DNA from: Streptomyces kanamyceticus | GTDB lineage: Bacteria; Actinomycetota; Actinomycetes; Streptomycetales; Streptomycetaceae | DNA: 64,000 nucleotides | Direction of reading: 5' to 3' | NCBI RefSeq assembly: GCF_008704495.1 | Contig: NZ_CP023699.1 | Span: 4,092,001 to 4,156,000, forward strand | In this document: in pieces, positions 36,792 to 46,736 of the stretch | Layout of the letters: each line of letters starts with the position of its first letter | How positions within the stretch are numbered: position 1 is the first letter of the stretch | Translations under genes and position numbers: made by a program | The notes under the pieces: model-generated | Seen by the model: only the letters and a program-made list of their open reading frames with translations | The model's database searches: none | Told to the model about the DNA's origin: nothing

Positions 36792-36832
36792 GACTGAGGC
36801 CCGGCCCCCGTAAAGGGAGCCGGGCCTCAGTC
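36792..36832 (-). terminator. terminator of groEL1
   Basis: Perfect 14-bp stem GACTGAGGCCCGGC / GCCGGGCCTCAGTC with a 13-base loop, 24 bases after the groEL1 stop. Confidence 0.8.
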
Positions 36833-36855
36833 ACCGTTCAAGCCGAGCGCAGCGG

Positions 36856-38493
<1,638 letters not shown>

Positions 38494-38599
38494 TCAGCCC
38501 TCTCGAAAACTCGGGTGAACGAACTGCGCCCCTCGCCGCCCGGCTTCAGCGGGGTGACCAGGGGCGCAGCTCAAAGCAATGCTTCTGCTTCGGGGTGAA

Positions 38600-38908
38600 C
38601 TACTTCTCGACGATCGCGAGCACGTCGCGAGCCGAGAGGACGAGGTACTCGTCGCCGTTGTACTTCACCTCGGTGCCGCCGTACTTGCTGTACAGCACGA
38701 CGTCGCCGACCTTGACGTCGAGCGGCAGGCGCTCGCCGTTCTCGAAGCGGCCCGGGCCCACGGCGAGGACAGCACCCTCCTGGGGCTTCTCCTTCGCGGT
38801 GTCCGGAATGACCAGGCCGGAGGCCGTGGTCTGCTCGGCGTCGAGCGGCTGGACCACGATGCGGTCCTCGAGCGGCTTGATGGCAACCTTGGAGCTTGCG
38901 GTCGTCAC
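38600..38908 (-). CDS. groES: 10-kDa co-chaperonin GroES
   Basis: GroES (102 residues), the heptameric lid of GroEL. The beta-barrel start [37 protein letters not shown] contains the mobile loop that touches Gro[38 protein letters not shown] completes the fold. It is the first gene of the groES-groEL1 operon; a leader of about 120 bases follows the promoter. Expression should be heat-inducible through HrcA acting on two CIRCE boxes. Confidence 0.97.
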   Translation of the reverse strand: MTTASSKVAIKPLEDRIVVQPLDAEQTTASGLVIPDTAKEKPQEGAVLAVGPGRFENGERLPLDVKVGDVVLYSKYGGTEVKYNGDEYLVLSARDVLAIVEK

Positions 38909-39004
38909 GATCCGGTCTCCCCCTTCGGAGATCTACGGGGTTAACAGTCTGGGGTGGCGACCAGGTGGATCCGTCGTCGCGGGTGCCGGACCTGCCCGTC
39001 GCTG

Positions 39005-39031
39005 TTGGCACTCTCCAGCGGGGAGTGCCAG
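39005..39031 (-). promoter_or_regulatory. CIRCE operator 1 (HrcA site)
   Basis: TTGGCACTC-N9-GAGTGCCAG, a close match to the CIRCE consensus TTAGCACTC-N9-GAGTGCTAA. It lies at the predicted transcription start of groES. Confidence 0.9.
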
Positions 39032-39036
39032 AAGCG

Positions 39037-39066
39037 AGACTAGGACGGGGATTAGCACTCGGTCAA
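39037..39066 (-). promoter_or_regulatory. groES promoter
   Basis: On the minus strand, TTGACC (39066-39061) and TAGTCT (39042-39037) with 18-bp spacing. The -35 falls inside the spacer of CIRCE 2, so HrcA bound there would block RNA polymerase. Confidence 0.75.
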
Positions 39067-39078
39067 GCGGAGTGCCAA
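39052..39078 (-). promoter_or_regulatory. CIRCE operator 2 (HrcA site)
   Basis: TTAGCACTC-N9-GAGTGCCAA, one base off the CIRCE consensus, overlapping the groES -35 box. Confidence 0.92.
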
Positions 39079-39094
39079 TCGACTGCGTCTGGCT

Positions 39095-39427
39095 TTAGCG
39101 GGGCTTGGAGTGGTGCTCCCTGTTGTCGCAACGCTTCTTGTGGGCCGGGGGTTCCTTGTCGGCGATTCGTGGGCGCCCCGTTTTCGCCGGGTCGGCAGGT
39201 GGGGCTGTGCCCACCCGTTCCGCCCTGCGGAACGCCTGCCCACAGCGGGGAGCGCCGGGCTCCCCCTTCGTGCCCGGTTTACGCGGTACCTTCTGGGCCG
39301 CCTTCCGCCCGAGCCTCTCGATCGGGTCCACCGATTCCGCGCAGCCCGTGAGGAGCGTGGGCGCGAGTACGCCGCACAGCAGGGCCCCGGCCAGGAGGCG
39401 GCGGCGCGCTCGCGCCCGGGGGGTCAC
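39095..39427 (-). CDS. small basic lipoprotein
   Basis: A 110-residue predicted lipoprotein: an Arg-rich start (VTPRARARRR), a hydrophobic stretch and the lipobox LLTGC with Cys near residue 29. The mature part is short and basic (many Lys/Arg/Pro, ending HSKPR), with one pair of Cys (RCGQ, RCDN). Function unknown. Its GTG start overlaps the stop of the upstream polysaccharide deacetylase by four bases (GTGA), so the two are translationally coupled and probably act together at the cell surface. It ends just before the groES promoter region. Confidence 0.7.
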   Translation of the reverse strand: MTPRARARRRLLAGALLCGVLAPTLLTGCAESVDPIERLGRKAAQKVPRKPGTKGEPGAPRCGQAFRRAERVGTAPPADPAKTGRPRIADKEPPAHKKRCDNREHHSKPR

Positions 39428-40350
39428 AGGTAGTCCTCCAGCCTGGCCACCGCGTACCCCTTGTCCGTGACCGTCTTCATGACCTTGCGGACCATGTCGG
39501 GCATCGTGCCCTTCCAGTCCGCGCGGCCCCGGAAGTGCGTGAGGATGATGTCTCCGGGATGCAGGTCCCGGTCCCACTCGCGCCACTCCATGTGGTCGGC
39601 GAACGCCTCCGACGCCCACAGCGGCACCGCCTTGATGCCACAGGACTTGGCGGCGCGCAGGGAGTCCTGGTTGTAGTTGCCGTACGGCGGGCGGAAGAGT
39701 TCGGGCCGTTTGCCGTAGCGCTTCGCGATGACGTCCTGCATGCCGCAGATCTCGCGGCGCTGCGCCTCGTAGGAGAGTCCGGGCAGGTAGCGGTGGTTGA
39801 GGGTGTGGTTGTTCAGGGTGATGCCGCGGGACTGCATCTTCTTGAAGTACGCGTAGTCCTCCTTGACCAGGTAGTCACTGAGGAACGCGGTGTACGGGAG
39901 CTTCAGGTCGCTCATCATCCGCAGCAGCGCCGGGTCCTTCTCGGCGCCGTCGTCGATGGTCAGGAAGACGACCTTCTCCGTGGTCGGGATCGTCGTGAAG
40001 ACGGGCGGCAGGCTCGACTGGCCCTTGACCTCGAAGCCCTTGCGGGTGGTGATGTGCGGCTTGGCCGCGGGGGCGGGGGGCGCCGCGAGCGGGGTCTTCG
40101 CCAGGCCCCAGCGCTTGGCCGCAGCGACCCGCGCGGCCTGGGCCGCGCCGAGCCGCTTGGCGTAGGAGTCGAGGGCGCGGGCGGGCGGGGCCTGGAGCGG
40201 CTGCTGGCCGTGGGCCGGTTCGACGGTGTCGGATTCGCCCCCGACGGCGCAGCCCGACGCGATCGCGACGACCGTGATCACCGCGACGGCGGCCCTCGTC
40301 TGATTCTTCCGCCTTCTGGCGGATTCTTCCGTTTGTCGTACTAGTTGCAT
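39424..40350 (-). CDS. polysaccharide deacetylase lipoprotein
   Basis: A 308-residue CE4-type (NodB) deacetylase. A signal with lipobox (VVAIASGC, Cys ~34) is followed by a Pro/Ala linker and the catalytic domain. Catalytic motifs: the metal/base pair in FLTIDDGAEKDP, the metal His pair in LNNHTLNHRYLPG, and RPPYGNYNQDS. The late His of the family is in ILTHFRG. Such enzymes remove acetyl groups from peptidoglycan N-acetylglucosamine or other polysaccharides, helping resist lysozyme. ATG 40350 gives a clean signal peptide; the frame is open further upstream without support. It is divergent from the methyltransferase gene at 40433. Confidence 0.9.
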   Translation of the reverse strand: MQLVRQTEESARRRKNQTRAAVAVITVVAIASGCAVGGESDTVEPAHGQQPLQAPPARALDSYAKRLGAAQAARVAAAKRWGLAKTPLAAPPAPAAKPHITTRKGFEVKGQSSLPPVFTTIPTTEKVVFLTIDDGAEKDPALLRMMSDLKLPYTAFLSDYLVKEDYAYFKKMQSRGITLNNHTLNHRYLPGLSYEAQRREICGMQDVIAKRYGKRPELFRPPYGNYNQDSLRAAKSCGIKAVPLWASEAFADHMEWREWDRDLHPGDIILTHFRGRADWKGTMPDMVRKVMKTVTDKGYAVARLEDYL

Positions 40351-40432
40351 GGCGCCGGATCCTCGCAGCTCAAGGACCTGCCGAAGGGCCGACACCGCCA
40401 CCGGCCGCGCACCATCCACCGACTGGCCCACA

Positions 40433-41680
40433 ATGGGGCAGGTGAACGACCCGAACACGCCGAGCGGCCACGAGACCGACCCCGGCGACCCTCTCGGCAA
40501 CCCCCTCGCCGCCTTCGCCGCCCTGCGCACCGACGCGGGCCTGGCCCTGCTCGACGAGGTGCGGGACGTGCAGCCCGCGCAGGAGCTCGCCGCCGCGACC
40601 CGGCTGCGCCGCGAACACCCGGCCCCGCTGGTCTCCGCGGCCCTCGCGCAGGCGCGCCTGCGGCAGCGGGCCGCGGCGAAGTTCGGCGCGCGGGACGCGG
40701 CCCGGATGTTCTTCACGCCCAACGGCGTCGAGCAGTCCACGCGCGCCTCCGTCGCCGCGCACCGCGCCGAGAGCTTCAAGACGCTCGGCGTACGGTCCCT
40801 CGCCGACCTCTGCTGCGGCATCGGCGGCGACGCGATCGCCCTCGCGCGGGCGGGCATCTCCGTGCTCGCCGTCGACCGGGACCCGCTGACCTGCGCCGTC
40901 GCCCGCGCCAACGCCGAGGCACTGGGGCTCGCCGAGCTGATCGAGGTCCGCGAGGCGGATGTCACCGAGGTGGACACGTCCGCGTACGACGCGGTGTTCG
41001 TGGACCCGGCGCGCAGGGGCGGACGTGGCCGGATCTTCGACCCCGAGGCGTACTCACCGCCGCTGTCCTGGGCGGTCGCCGCCGCGCTCGACGCGCCGCG
41101 CGCCGCGCTGAAGATCGCGCCCGGCATCCCGCACGAGGCGGTACCCGCCGAGGCCGCGGCGGAGTGGATCTCGGACGGCGGCGACGTGAAGGAGGCGGTG
41201 CTGTGGTTCGGCACGGACGCCCCCGCCTCGCACCGCGCGACGCTGCTGCCGGGCGGCGCGAGCCTGTGGTCCTCGCTCGACGCGATGCTGCCCGACCCGC
41301 CCGTCCGCCCCGTCGGGCGCTATCTGTACGAGCCGGACGGCGCGGTCATCCGCGCGCACCTGGTCGCGGAGGTGGCCGCGCGGGTGGAGGGCGGCCTGAT
41401 CGACGAGACCATCGCGTACGTCACGTCCGACGCGCTGCACCCGACCCCGTACGCGGTGGCGTACGAGATCACCGACCAACTCCCCTTCGGCGTAAAGAAG
41501 TTGAAGGCCCTGCTGCGGGAGCGCGAGGTCGGCATCCTGACCGTGAAGAAGCGCGGCTCGGCGGTCGAACCGGAGGAACTGCGCCGCAAGGTGAAGCCGC
41601 AGGGAAAGAACTCGGCGACGGTCTTCATGACCCGGGTGGCAGGCGCCCCGACGATGCTGATCGGCCATCCGGTGGGGTGA
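40433..41680 (+). CDS. THUMP-like-domain SAM-dependent methyltransferase
   Basis: A 415-residue protein with a class I methyltransferase core: the SAM motif ADLCCGIGGDAIALARAG, DRDPLTCAVARANAEALGL, and VFVDPARRGGRGRIFDP. A C-terminal domain (EREVGILTVKKRGSAVEPEELRRKVKPQGKNSATVFMTRV) is the THUMP-like region of this actinobacterial group. An RNA substrate is likely by analogy. Two starts compete: ATG 40433 and GTG 40442. CACAAT at 40429-40434 is a good -10 box placed 7 bases before GTG 40442, which would make the mRNA leaderless and the protein three residues shorter. Confidence 0.85.
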   Translation: MGQVNDPNTPSGHETDPGDPLGNPLAAFAALRTDAGLALLDEVRDVQPAQELAAATRLRREHPAPLVSAALAQARLRQRAAAKFGARDAARMFFTPNGVEQSTRASVAAHRAESFKTLGVRSLADLCCGIGGDAIALARAGISVLAVDRDPLTCAVARANAEALGLAELIEVREADVTEVDTSAYDAVFVDPARRGGRGRIFDPEAYSPPLSWAVAAALDAPRAALKIAPGIPHEAVPAEAAAEWISDGGDVKEAVLWFGTDAPASHRATLLPGGASLWSSLDAMLPDPPVRPVGRYLYEPDGAVIRAHLVAEVAARVEGGLIDETIAYVTSDALHPTPYAVAYEITDQLPFGVKKLKALLREREVGILTVKKRGSAVEPEELRRKVKPQGKNSATVFMTRVAGAPTMLIGHPVG

Positions 41681-41710
41681 GCCCCGTGAGGGGCCCCGCA
41701 GGGGCCTTCA

Positions 41711-41752
41711 GGGGCGCGGGGAACTGCGCGCCCAGCCACAGCGAGCCCGCAG
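41711..41752 (+). repeat. dispersed 42-bp repeat, copy after methyltransferase gene
   Basis: Begins GGGGCGCGGGGAACTGCGCG and ends GCGAGCCCGCAG; same element as at 10723-10764 and in the large inverted repeat at 36601-36785. It lies 30 bases after the methyltransferase stop, preceded by short GC hairpins. Confidence 0.85.
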
Positions 41753-41760
41753 CGAAGGTC

Positions 41761-43050
41761 TCAACAGTCGGCGGCCCGAGCCAGAAGCATTTCCCGCTCC
41801 CGCGCATTGCGGGCCAACGACGCCGCCCGCTCGAACTCCGCGCGAGCCTCGGCCGACCGACCGAGCCGGGCAAGCAAGTCACCCCGCACACTGGGCAGCA
41901 GGTGATACCCCTCCAGCGCTGGTTCGGCGCCGAGGGCGTCTACCAGCGCCAACCCCGCCTCAGGCCCCTCGGCCCGAGAGACCGCCACCGCCCGGTTCAA
42001 CTCGACCACCGGGGACGGGGTGCGGGCGGCAAGCAGGCCATAGAGCGCGGCGATCTGCTGCCAGTCCGTCTCCTCGTACGTATGCGCGTGGGCGTGACAC
42101 GCGGCGATCGCGGCTTGCAGGGCGTACGGCCCCAAGGCCCCCGCGCCCGCAGCAGCGGCCTGTGCCTGAGCCAGCGCAGCGTATCCGCGCCGGATCAGCA
42201 TCCGGTTCCAGCGGCCCCTGCTCTGGTCCGCGAGCAGCACCGGCTCGCCCGCGGGGCCCGTCCGCGCCGCCGAGCGGGACGCCTGGAGCTCCAACAGGGC
42301 CGCGAGGCCGTGGACTTCGGACTCCTTGGGCATCAGGCCCGCGAGCACCCTGGCGAGCCGCAGCGCGTCCTCGCACAGGGCGGGGCGCAGCCAGTCGTCG
42401 CCCGCCGTGGCTGCGTACCCCTCGTTGAAGATGAGGTAGATGACTTCGAGGACGGAGCCGAGCCGGTCCTCCCTGTCGGGCCCGTACGGGACTTCGAAGG
42501 CGACGCCCTTCGTGGCGAGGGTGCGCTTGGCCCGCACGATCCGCTGCGCCACCGTCGGCTCCGGCGCGAGCATCGCGCGCGCGATCTCCGCGGTGGTCAG
42601 GCCGCCGAGCAGCCGCAGGGTCAGCGCCACCCGGGCCTCGGCGGAGAGCACCGGGTGGCAGGCGGTGAAGACGAGGCGCAGGAGGTCGTCGTCGATGTCG
42701 TCGGGGTCGGCGGGTTCGTCGGTATGCGGCGGCGCGCTCTCCAGGTCGCGGCCGACCTCGGCGAGCTTGCGGGCGTAGCGCTCGCGGCGGCGTACGAGGT
42801 CGATGGCGCGGTGCTTGGCGGCGGTCATCAGCCAGGCGCCCGGGTTGTCGGGCACGCCCTGTTCGGGCCACTGTTCGAGGGCGGCCACCAGGGCGTCCTG
42901 GGCCAGTTCCTCGGCGATGCCGACGTCCCGCACGATCCGTGCGACGCCCGCGATGACGCGCGGCGACTCCATGCGGAAGACGGTCTCGATGGCCTGGCGG
43001 GGCTGCTCGTCCGACGACATGGGGCGGGGGTGCTCCGGGGGATGGCTCAC
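41761..43050 (-). CDS. ECF sigma factor, ECF42 group
   Basis: A 429-residue sigma factor much longer than ordinary ECFs. Sigma regions 2 and 4 occupy the first ~190 residues (RIVRDVGIAEELAQDALVAALEQWP; LRLLGGLTTAEIARAMLAPEPTVAQRIVRAKRTL). The remaining ~230 residues are the helical TPR-like C-terminal extension (DUF6596 and repeats: AAALYGLLAARTPSPVVELNRAVAVSRAEGPEAGLALVDAL). This layout defines the ECF42 group, which acts without an anti-sigma factor and is linked to YCII-domain proteins; exactly such a gene lies immediately upstream (43141). GTG 43050 or ATG 43020 may be the start. Confidence 0.9.
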   Translation of the reverse strand: MSHPPEHPRPMSSDEQPRQAIETVFRMESPRVIAGVARIVRDVGIAEELAQDALVAALEQWPEQGVPDNPGAWLMTAAKHRAIDLVRRRERYARKLAEVGRDLESAPPHTDEPADPDDIDDDLLRLVFTACHPVLSAEARVALTLRLLGGLTTAEIARAMLAPEPTVAQRIVRAKRTLATKGVAFEVPYGPDREDRLGSVLEVIYLIFNEGYAATAGDDWLRPALCEDALRLARVLAGLMPKESEVHGLAALLELQASRSAARTGPAGEPVLLADQSRGRWNRMLIRRGYAALAQAQAAAAGAGALGPYALQAAIAACHAHAHTYEETDWQQIAALYGLLAARTPSPVVELNRAVAVSRAEGPEAGLALVDALGAEPALEGYHLLPSVRGDLLARLGRSAEARAEFERAASLARNAREREMLLARAADC

Positions 43051-43140
43051 GGCGATCCATCAGAGCACCCCGACGCGGCGGCCGCAAAGGCTCAGCGCCT
43101 ACTCAGCGGCTCAGCCCTCGCTCGACGGCTCAGCGCCTGC

Positions 43141-43494
43141 TCAGCCCTCGATCTCCCGGACCTCCGCGGTGATCGTCCAGTAGTCCTCGTGGGTCGAGAG
43201 GAACCGCTTGGCCCACTCGACCGCCTCCGCCATGTCCTTGGCCTGACAGATCGAGTAGCCCCCGACGACCTCCTTGGTCTCGGTGAACGGGCCGTCGGTG
43301 GTGGACAGTTCGCCCTTGTCCCAGGTGACGCGGGCGCCCTCGGAGGTCGGCCTGAGGCCCGCGGTGTCGAGCATCACCCCGGCCTTGGTGATCTCTTCGA
43401 GCAGCGCGCCCATGCGCTCCTGGAGCTCGGGGCTCGGGCCGCCCTCGGGCACGTTCTTCTCGTCGATGCGGATCATCGTCAGAAAGCGCGGCAT
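43141..43494 (-). CDS. YCII/DGPF-domain protein, ECF42 partner
   Basis: A 117-residue YCII-related protein with the signature TTDGPFTETKEVVGGY that gives the DGPF name, preceded by MPRFLTMIRIDE. The fold is a ferredoxin-like dimer with a conserved His/Asp pair; enzymatic activity is unproven for this subgroup. It lies 90 bp upstream of the ECF42 sigma gene in the same direction, the classic pairing. ECF42 sigma factors are thought to control the genes of their YCII neighbours. Confidence 0.9.
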   Translation of the reverse strand: MPRFLTMIRIDEKNVPEGGPSPELQERMGALLEEITKAGVMLDTAGLRPTSEGARVTWDKGELSTTDGPFTETKEVVGGYSICQAKDMAEAVEWAKRFLSTHEDYWTITAEVREIEG

Positions 43495-43537
43495 GGTGGT
43501 CTCCCATCGGGTGGTGGCGGGGGCTTCTCCTCGCCTC

Positions 43538-45037
43538 TCACCCCTGCGTCGAACGGGAGACGCCCGTTTCGACATCGTCGCCGAGATTCTTGGAAGTTTC
43601 TTCGTGGGCGGACGTCTGCGCAGGTCGCGGGGGTGTCGAGGCGGGAGTGCGACGCCCGTGCAGCACCGCCGTCGCCAGTGCGGCCGCCACCAGGAGCCCG
43701 GCGGACACGGCGAAGGCCGTCGCATGGCCCTCGGCGAGGGACGCCCGGTCGGTGCCCGTCCCCGTGGCGCTCGCCGCGACCGTGACCAGGACCGCGAGCC
43801 CCAGCGAGCCGCCGAGCTGGCGCGAGCTGTTGAGCAGCCCGGAGGCCATGCCGGTCTCCTCGGGGGCGACGTCACCGGTCGCCGAGGTGCCCAGCGGTAC
43901 GAAGCACATGCCGATGCCGACGCTCGCCACCAGTGAGGGTCCGAGGATGGAGCTCAGGAAGGTGCCGCCCGCCTCGACGGTCAGCGCGAACCAGCCGAAT
44001 CCGGCGGCGCCGAGCAGCCCGCCCGCCACAAGGAGCGTCCGCGCGCCGACCCGGCCGACCGTACGGGTCGCGACCGTCGACCCGGCCACGATGCCCGCGC
44101 AGAACGGCAGGAACGCGGCACCGGCCGCCGTCGGGCCGTACCCCATCACCTGCTGGAGGTAGAGCGAGGTGAAGTAGAAGGCGGCGAACTGCCCCGAGGA
44201 CATCAGGAGCGCGAAGACGTTCGCGGAGAGCACGGGCCGGTGCGCCGTGCTGAGCAGGCGGAGCCGGAGCAGCGGCTCCCGTACGCGCGTCTCGACGACG
44301 GCGAAGGCCACGAGCAGCGCGGCCGCCGCGCCGAGGGTGGCGAGGGTGGTGGCCGATCCCCAGCCGTACGTCTCCGTGCGCACCAGGCCGAGCACGAGCA
44401 CGGTCATGCCCGACGTGACGAGCAGGGCGCCCGCGAGGTCGAGGCGGGGCGCGGGCCCCGTGCGGCGGTCGGCGGGCACCCCGCGCCGCGCGAGCAGGAG
44501 CGCGGCGACGACCACGGGCACGTTGACCAGCATCACGGAGCGCCAGCCCGCCCAGTCGGTGAGCAGGCCGCCCGCCATGATGCCGACCGCGCCGCCGAGC
44601 GCCCCGGCGATGCCCCACAGACCGAGGGCGCGCGAACGGGCGGGCCCCGCCGCGTAGTTGACGGTGATCAGGGCGAGCGCGACGGGGGCGAGTGCCGCCG
44701 CGCCCGCGCCTTGGACGGCGCGGGCCGCGATGAGCTGCCCCGGTGTGAGCGCGAGCCCGCCCGCGAGGCTCGCCGCGCCGAAGACGGCGAAGCCCCAGAC
44801 GAGGGTGCGCCGCCGCCCGATCAGGTCGGCGAGCCGTCCGCCGAGCATCAGCAGGCCGCCGAAGGCGAGCGCGTAGGCGTTGACGACCCAGAGCAGCGAG
44901 TCGGCGGCGAAACCGAGGTCGGCGCCCATGTCGGGCAGGGCGATGTTGACGACGGACATGTCGAGGGAGACGAGGAACTGCACGGTGAGCAGCACCGGCA
45001 GCAGCCAACGCCCTTGCGGAGCGTTCGGATTCACCAT
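43538..45037 (-). CDS. MFS drug-efflux transporter (DHA2/EmrB type)
   Basis: A 499-residue 14-helix transporter. Motifs: LVSLDMSVVNIALPDMGADL (helix 1, DHA2 signature), GGRLADLIGRRRTLVWG (loop 2-3), and the antiporter motif LGLWGIAGALGGAVGIMAGGLLTDWAGWRSVMLVNVP. The C-terminal tail (SAHEETSKNLGDDVETG) is hydrophilic. It probably exports lipophilic drugs with proton counter-flow. Start ATG 45037 lies 14 bases from the palindrome at 45051, which would let the divergent TetR regulator control it. Confidence 0.93.
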   Translation of the reverse strand: MVNPNAPQGRWLLPVLLTVQFLVSLDMSVVNIALPDMGADLGFAADSLLWVVNAYALAFGGLLMLGGRLADLIGRRRTLVWGFAVFGAASLAGGLALTPGQLIAARAVQGAGAAALAPVALALITVNYAAGPARSRALGLWGIAGALGGAVGIMAGGLLTDWAGWRSVMLVNVPVVVAALLLARRGVPADRRTGPAPRLDLAGALLVTSGMTVLVLGLVRTETYGWGSATTLATLGAAAALLVAFAVVETRVREPLLRLRLLSTAHRPVLSANVFALLMSSGQFAAFYFTSLYLQQVMGYGPTAAGAAFLPFCAGIVAGSTVATRTVGRVGARTLLVAGGLLGAAGFGWFALTVEAGGTFLSSILGPSLVASVGIGMCFVPLGTSATGDVAPEETGMASGLLNSSRQLGGSLGLAVLVTVAASATGTGTDRASLAEGHATAFAVSAGLLVAAALATAVLHGRRTPASTPPRPAQTSAHEETSKNLGDDVETGVSRSTQG

Positions 45038-45050
45038 GCGACGCACATTA

Positions 45051-45064
45051 CTATACGCGTATAG
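45051..45064. promoter_or_regulatory. TetR-type operator palindrome
   Basis: CTATACGCGTATAG, a perfect 14-bp palindrome between the divergent MFS and TetR genes; the region is AT-richer and overlaps the likely -10 boxes. Confidence 0.65.
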
Positions 45065-45130
45065 AAACTCCGCAAGCCCTGCTTGCGGAGGCAGGCGCGG
45101 CAACGTCGAGGCAGGCACGACAATGAGCCG

Positions 45131-45841
45131 GTGGCAGAAGAAGCAGAAGGCGCGGAAGAACCCGTGAAGAAGAAGCGCGGCGTCGGCCGCCCCCGCCGCG
45201 TCGACACGGAGACGATCGTCGCGACGGCCCGCCGGATCCTGACCGAGGAGGGCGTCGCGGCGCTGAGCATGCGACGGGTCGCCAAAGAGGTCGGTACGAC
45301 GCCGATGGCGCTCTACCACCACGTGCGCGACAAGGACGACCTCCTGATGCTCACGCTCTCCGGCACCGCCGCGACGACCCCGCGCCCCGAGCTGCCCGCC
45401 GAACCGCGCGAGCGCCTCCTCGCCGTCTCCCTGCACATGCACGACACGCTCGCGCGGCTGCCCTGGGTGGTCGAGGTGCTCGGCCTCGGCGATCTCACCG
45501 ACAAGGGCGCGCTGTGGATGGTCGAGGAGATCGTCGGCGCGGGGATCGACTGCGGGCTCACCCCCGCCGACGCCGTCCGCGCCTACCGGACCATCTGGCA
45601 CTGCGTCTACGGAGACCTGGTCTTCCGCCAGGCGATGCGGCGCCGCGCCGAGGACCCGGACCGCAAGCGGTACTTCCCCGACATGCTCACGGAGGCCGAC
45701 GCCGACGAACTCCCCCACCTCGCGGCGCTCGCGGGACGCTGGGACGAGCTGACGGAGGACTACGACGTGGCACACCAACTGGGCGCGGTCGTCGACGGGT
45801 TGCTGGGCCGGGCGGAACGCGCCCCCACCAGTCCCGGATAG
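45131..45841 (+). CDS. TetR-family transcriptional repressor
   Basis: A 236-residue TetR-type regulator. The helix-turn-helix ETIVATARRILTEEGVAALSMRRVAKEVGTTPMALYHHVRDKDDLL is standard, and the C-terminal part is of the TetR_C type with YGDLVFRQAMRRRAED. It is divergent from the MFS exporter and is its probable repressor. The start is unclear: GTG 45131 is given, but GTG 45164 (VKKKRGVGRPRR) overlaps by GTGA the stop of a 14-codon frame beginning at ATG 45123, a layout compatible with translational coupling. The long Glu-rich leader (AEEAEGAEEP) between the two starts is not part of the fold. Confidence 0.88.
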   Translation: MAEEAEGAEEPVKKKRGVGRPRRVDTETIVATARRILTEEGVAALSMRRVAKEVGTTPMALYHHVRDKDDLLMLTLSGTAATTPRPELPAEPRERLLAVSLHMHDTLARLPWVVEVLGLGDLTDKGALWMVEEIVGAGIDCGLTPADAVRAYRTIWHCVYGDLVFRQAMRRRAEDPDRKRYFPDMLTEADADELPHLAALAGRWDELTEDYDVAHQLGAVVDGLLGRAERAPTSPG

Positions 45842-45867
45842 CACAGGACGTGTGCCAGGCTCCCCTC

Positions 45868-46464
45868 ATGCCCTTCGACCACAACGACCACTACCACCGG
45901 CTGCTCCTGCGCAAGCTGCCGCCGCACGGCCGCACCGCCCTCGACATCGGCTGCGGAACCGGCCGCTTCGCCCGACGCCTCGCGGAACGCGGCTACGAGG
46001 TCGACGCGCTCGACCCGTCGGCGGAGGTCATCGCCGAGGCGGAAGCGGTCGGCGGCGGGCCCCGGTACCGGCAGGCCGACGTGACGGCGCTGGACCTCCC
46101 CGAAGGCCACTACGACGTCATCAGCTGCCTGGCGAGCCTGCACCACATGCCGTTCGACACGGTCACGCGCCTGCGCGCCGCCCTCGCGCCCGGTGGCACC
46201 CTGCTCGTGCTCGGCTGCTACGCCGGAATGACCTCGTGGGACGTCGTGGCGTCTCCGGCCAACGCGGCGGCCAGAGTGGCGGTGTACGCGACCGAGCGCC
46301 TGCGCGGCACGCACACACCCCCGCTCAAGCCGCCCGTGGCACCACCGGACATGCGGCTCCCGCGGATCCGCGCCGAAGCGGCCCGCCTCCTGCCCGGCAG
46401 CCGCGTGCGCCAACTGCTCTTCTGGCGCTACCTGTTGACGTACCACCGACCCGCCGGGAGCTGA
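45868..46464 (+). CDS. class I SAM-dependent methyltransferase
   Basis: A 198-residue small-molecule-type methyltransferase. The SAM motif I LDIGCGTGRFARRLAERGYEVDALDPS is intact; YDVISCLASLHHM and LRAALAPGGTLLVLGCYA follow. The C-terminal half (from TSWDVVASPANAAARVAVYATE) is Ala-rich and may be a cap. The substrate is unknown. It follows the TetR gene by 26 bp in the same direction and may be co-transcribed. ATG 45868 is the only start that keeps the conserved N-terminus. Confidence 0.88.
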   Translation: MPFDHNDHYHRLLLRKLPPHGRTALDIGCGTGRFARRLAERGYEVDALDPSAEVIAEAEAVGGGPRYRQADVTALDLPEGHYDVISCLASLHHMPFDTVTRLRAALAPGGTLLVLGCYAGMTSWDVVASPANAAARVAVYATERLRGTHTPPLKPPVAPPDMRLPRIRAEAARLLPGSRVRQLLFWRYLLTYHRPAGS

Positions 46465-46469
46465 CGGCG

Positions 46470-46736
46470 CTAGCGCGACTCGACGGACTCGACCGACTCG
46501 AACCGCCACCGGTGCACGAGCCGCGTCACCAACTCCGGCGAGGGCTCGGCCAGTTCGGGCAGATCCGCGTCGAGCGGCGCGTCCCACCACGTGATGACGA
46601 GGACCCGGTCCTGCGGCGCACGGAAGGTCTCACGCCGCAGCGGCTCGCCGGACAGCTCCTGCGCCCGCGCCCAGGCGAGCAGGTCGTCCCCGCGCCCCTC
46701 GACGGCACGGGCCTCCCACATCAGAGCGATGCTCAC
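46470..46736 (-). CDS. small conserved protein coupled to tsaD
   Basis: An 88-residue protein ([35 protein letters not shown]) with an alpha-beta pattern like that of dimeric alpha-beta barrel monooxygenase-like proteins, but no firm family. Its GTG start overlaps the tsaD stop by four bases (GTGA), so it is the last gene of the rimI-tsaD unit and is translationally coupled. Function unknown. Confidence 0.7.
   Translation of the reverse strand: MSIALMWEARAVEGRGDDLLAWARAQELSGEPLRRETFRAPQDRVLVITWWDAPLDADLPELAEPSPELVTRLVHRWRFESVESVESR

Noticed and set aside
41683..41760. Small non-coding RNA or gene after the methyltransferase
   Set aside because: The segment is a copy of the dispersed 42-bp repeat plus GC hairpins; nothing else supports a transcript.
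45123..45167. 14-codon frame (ATG 45123) as a gene
   Set aside because: Too short and without homology evidence; noted only because its stop overlaps a possible TetR start.
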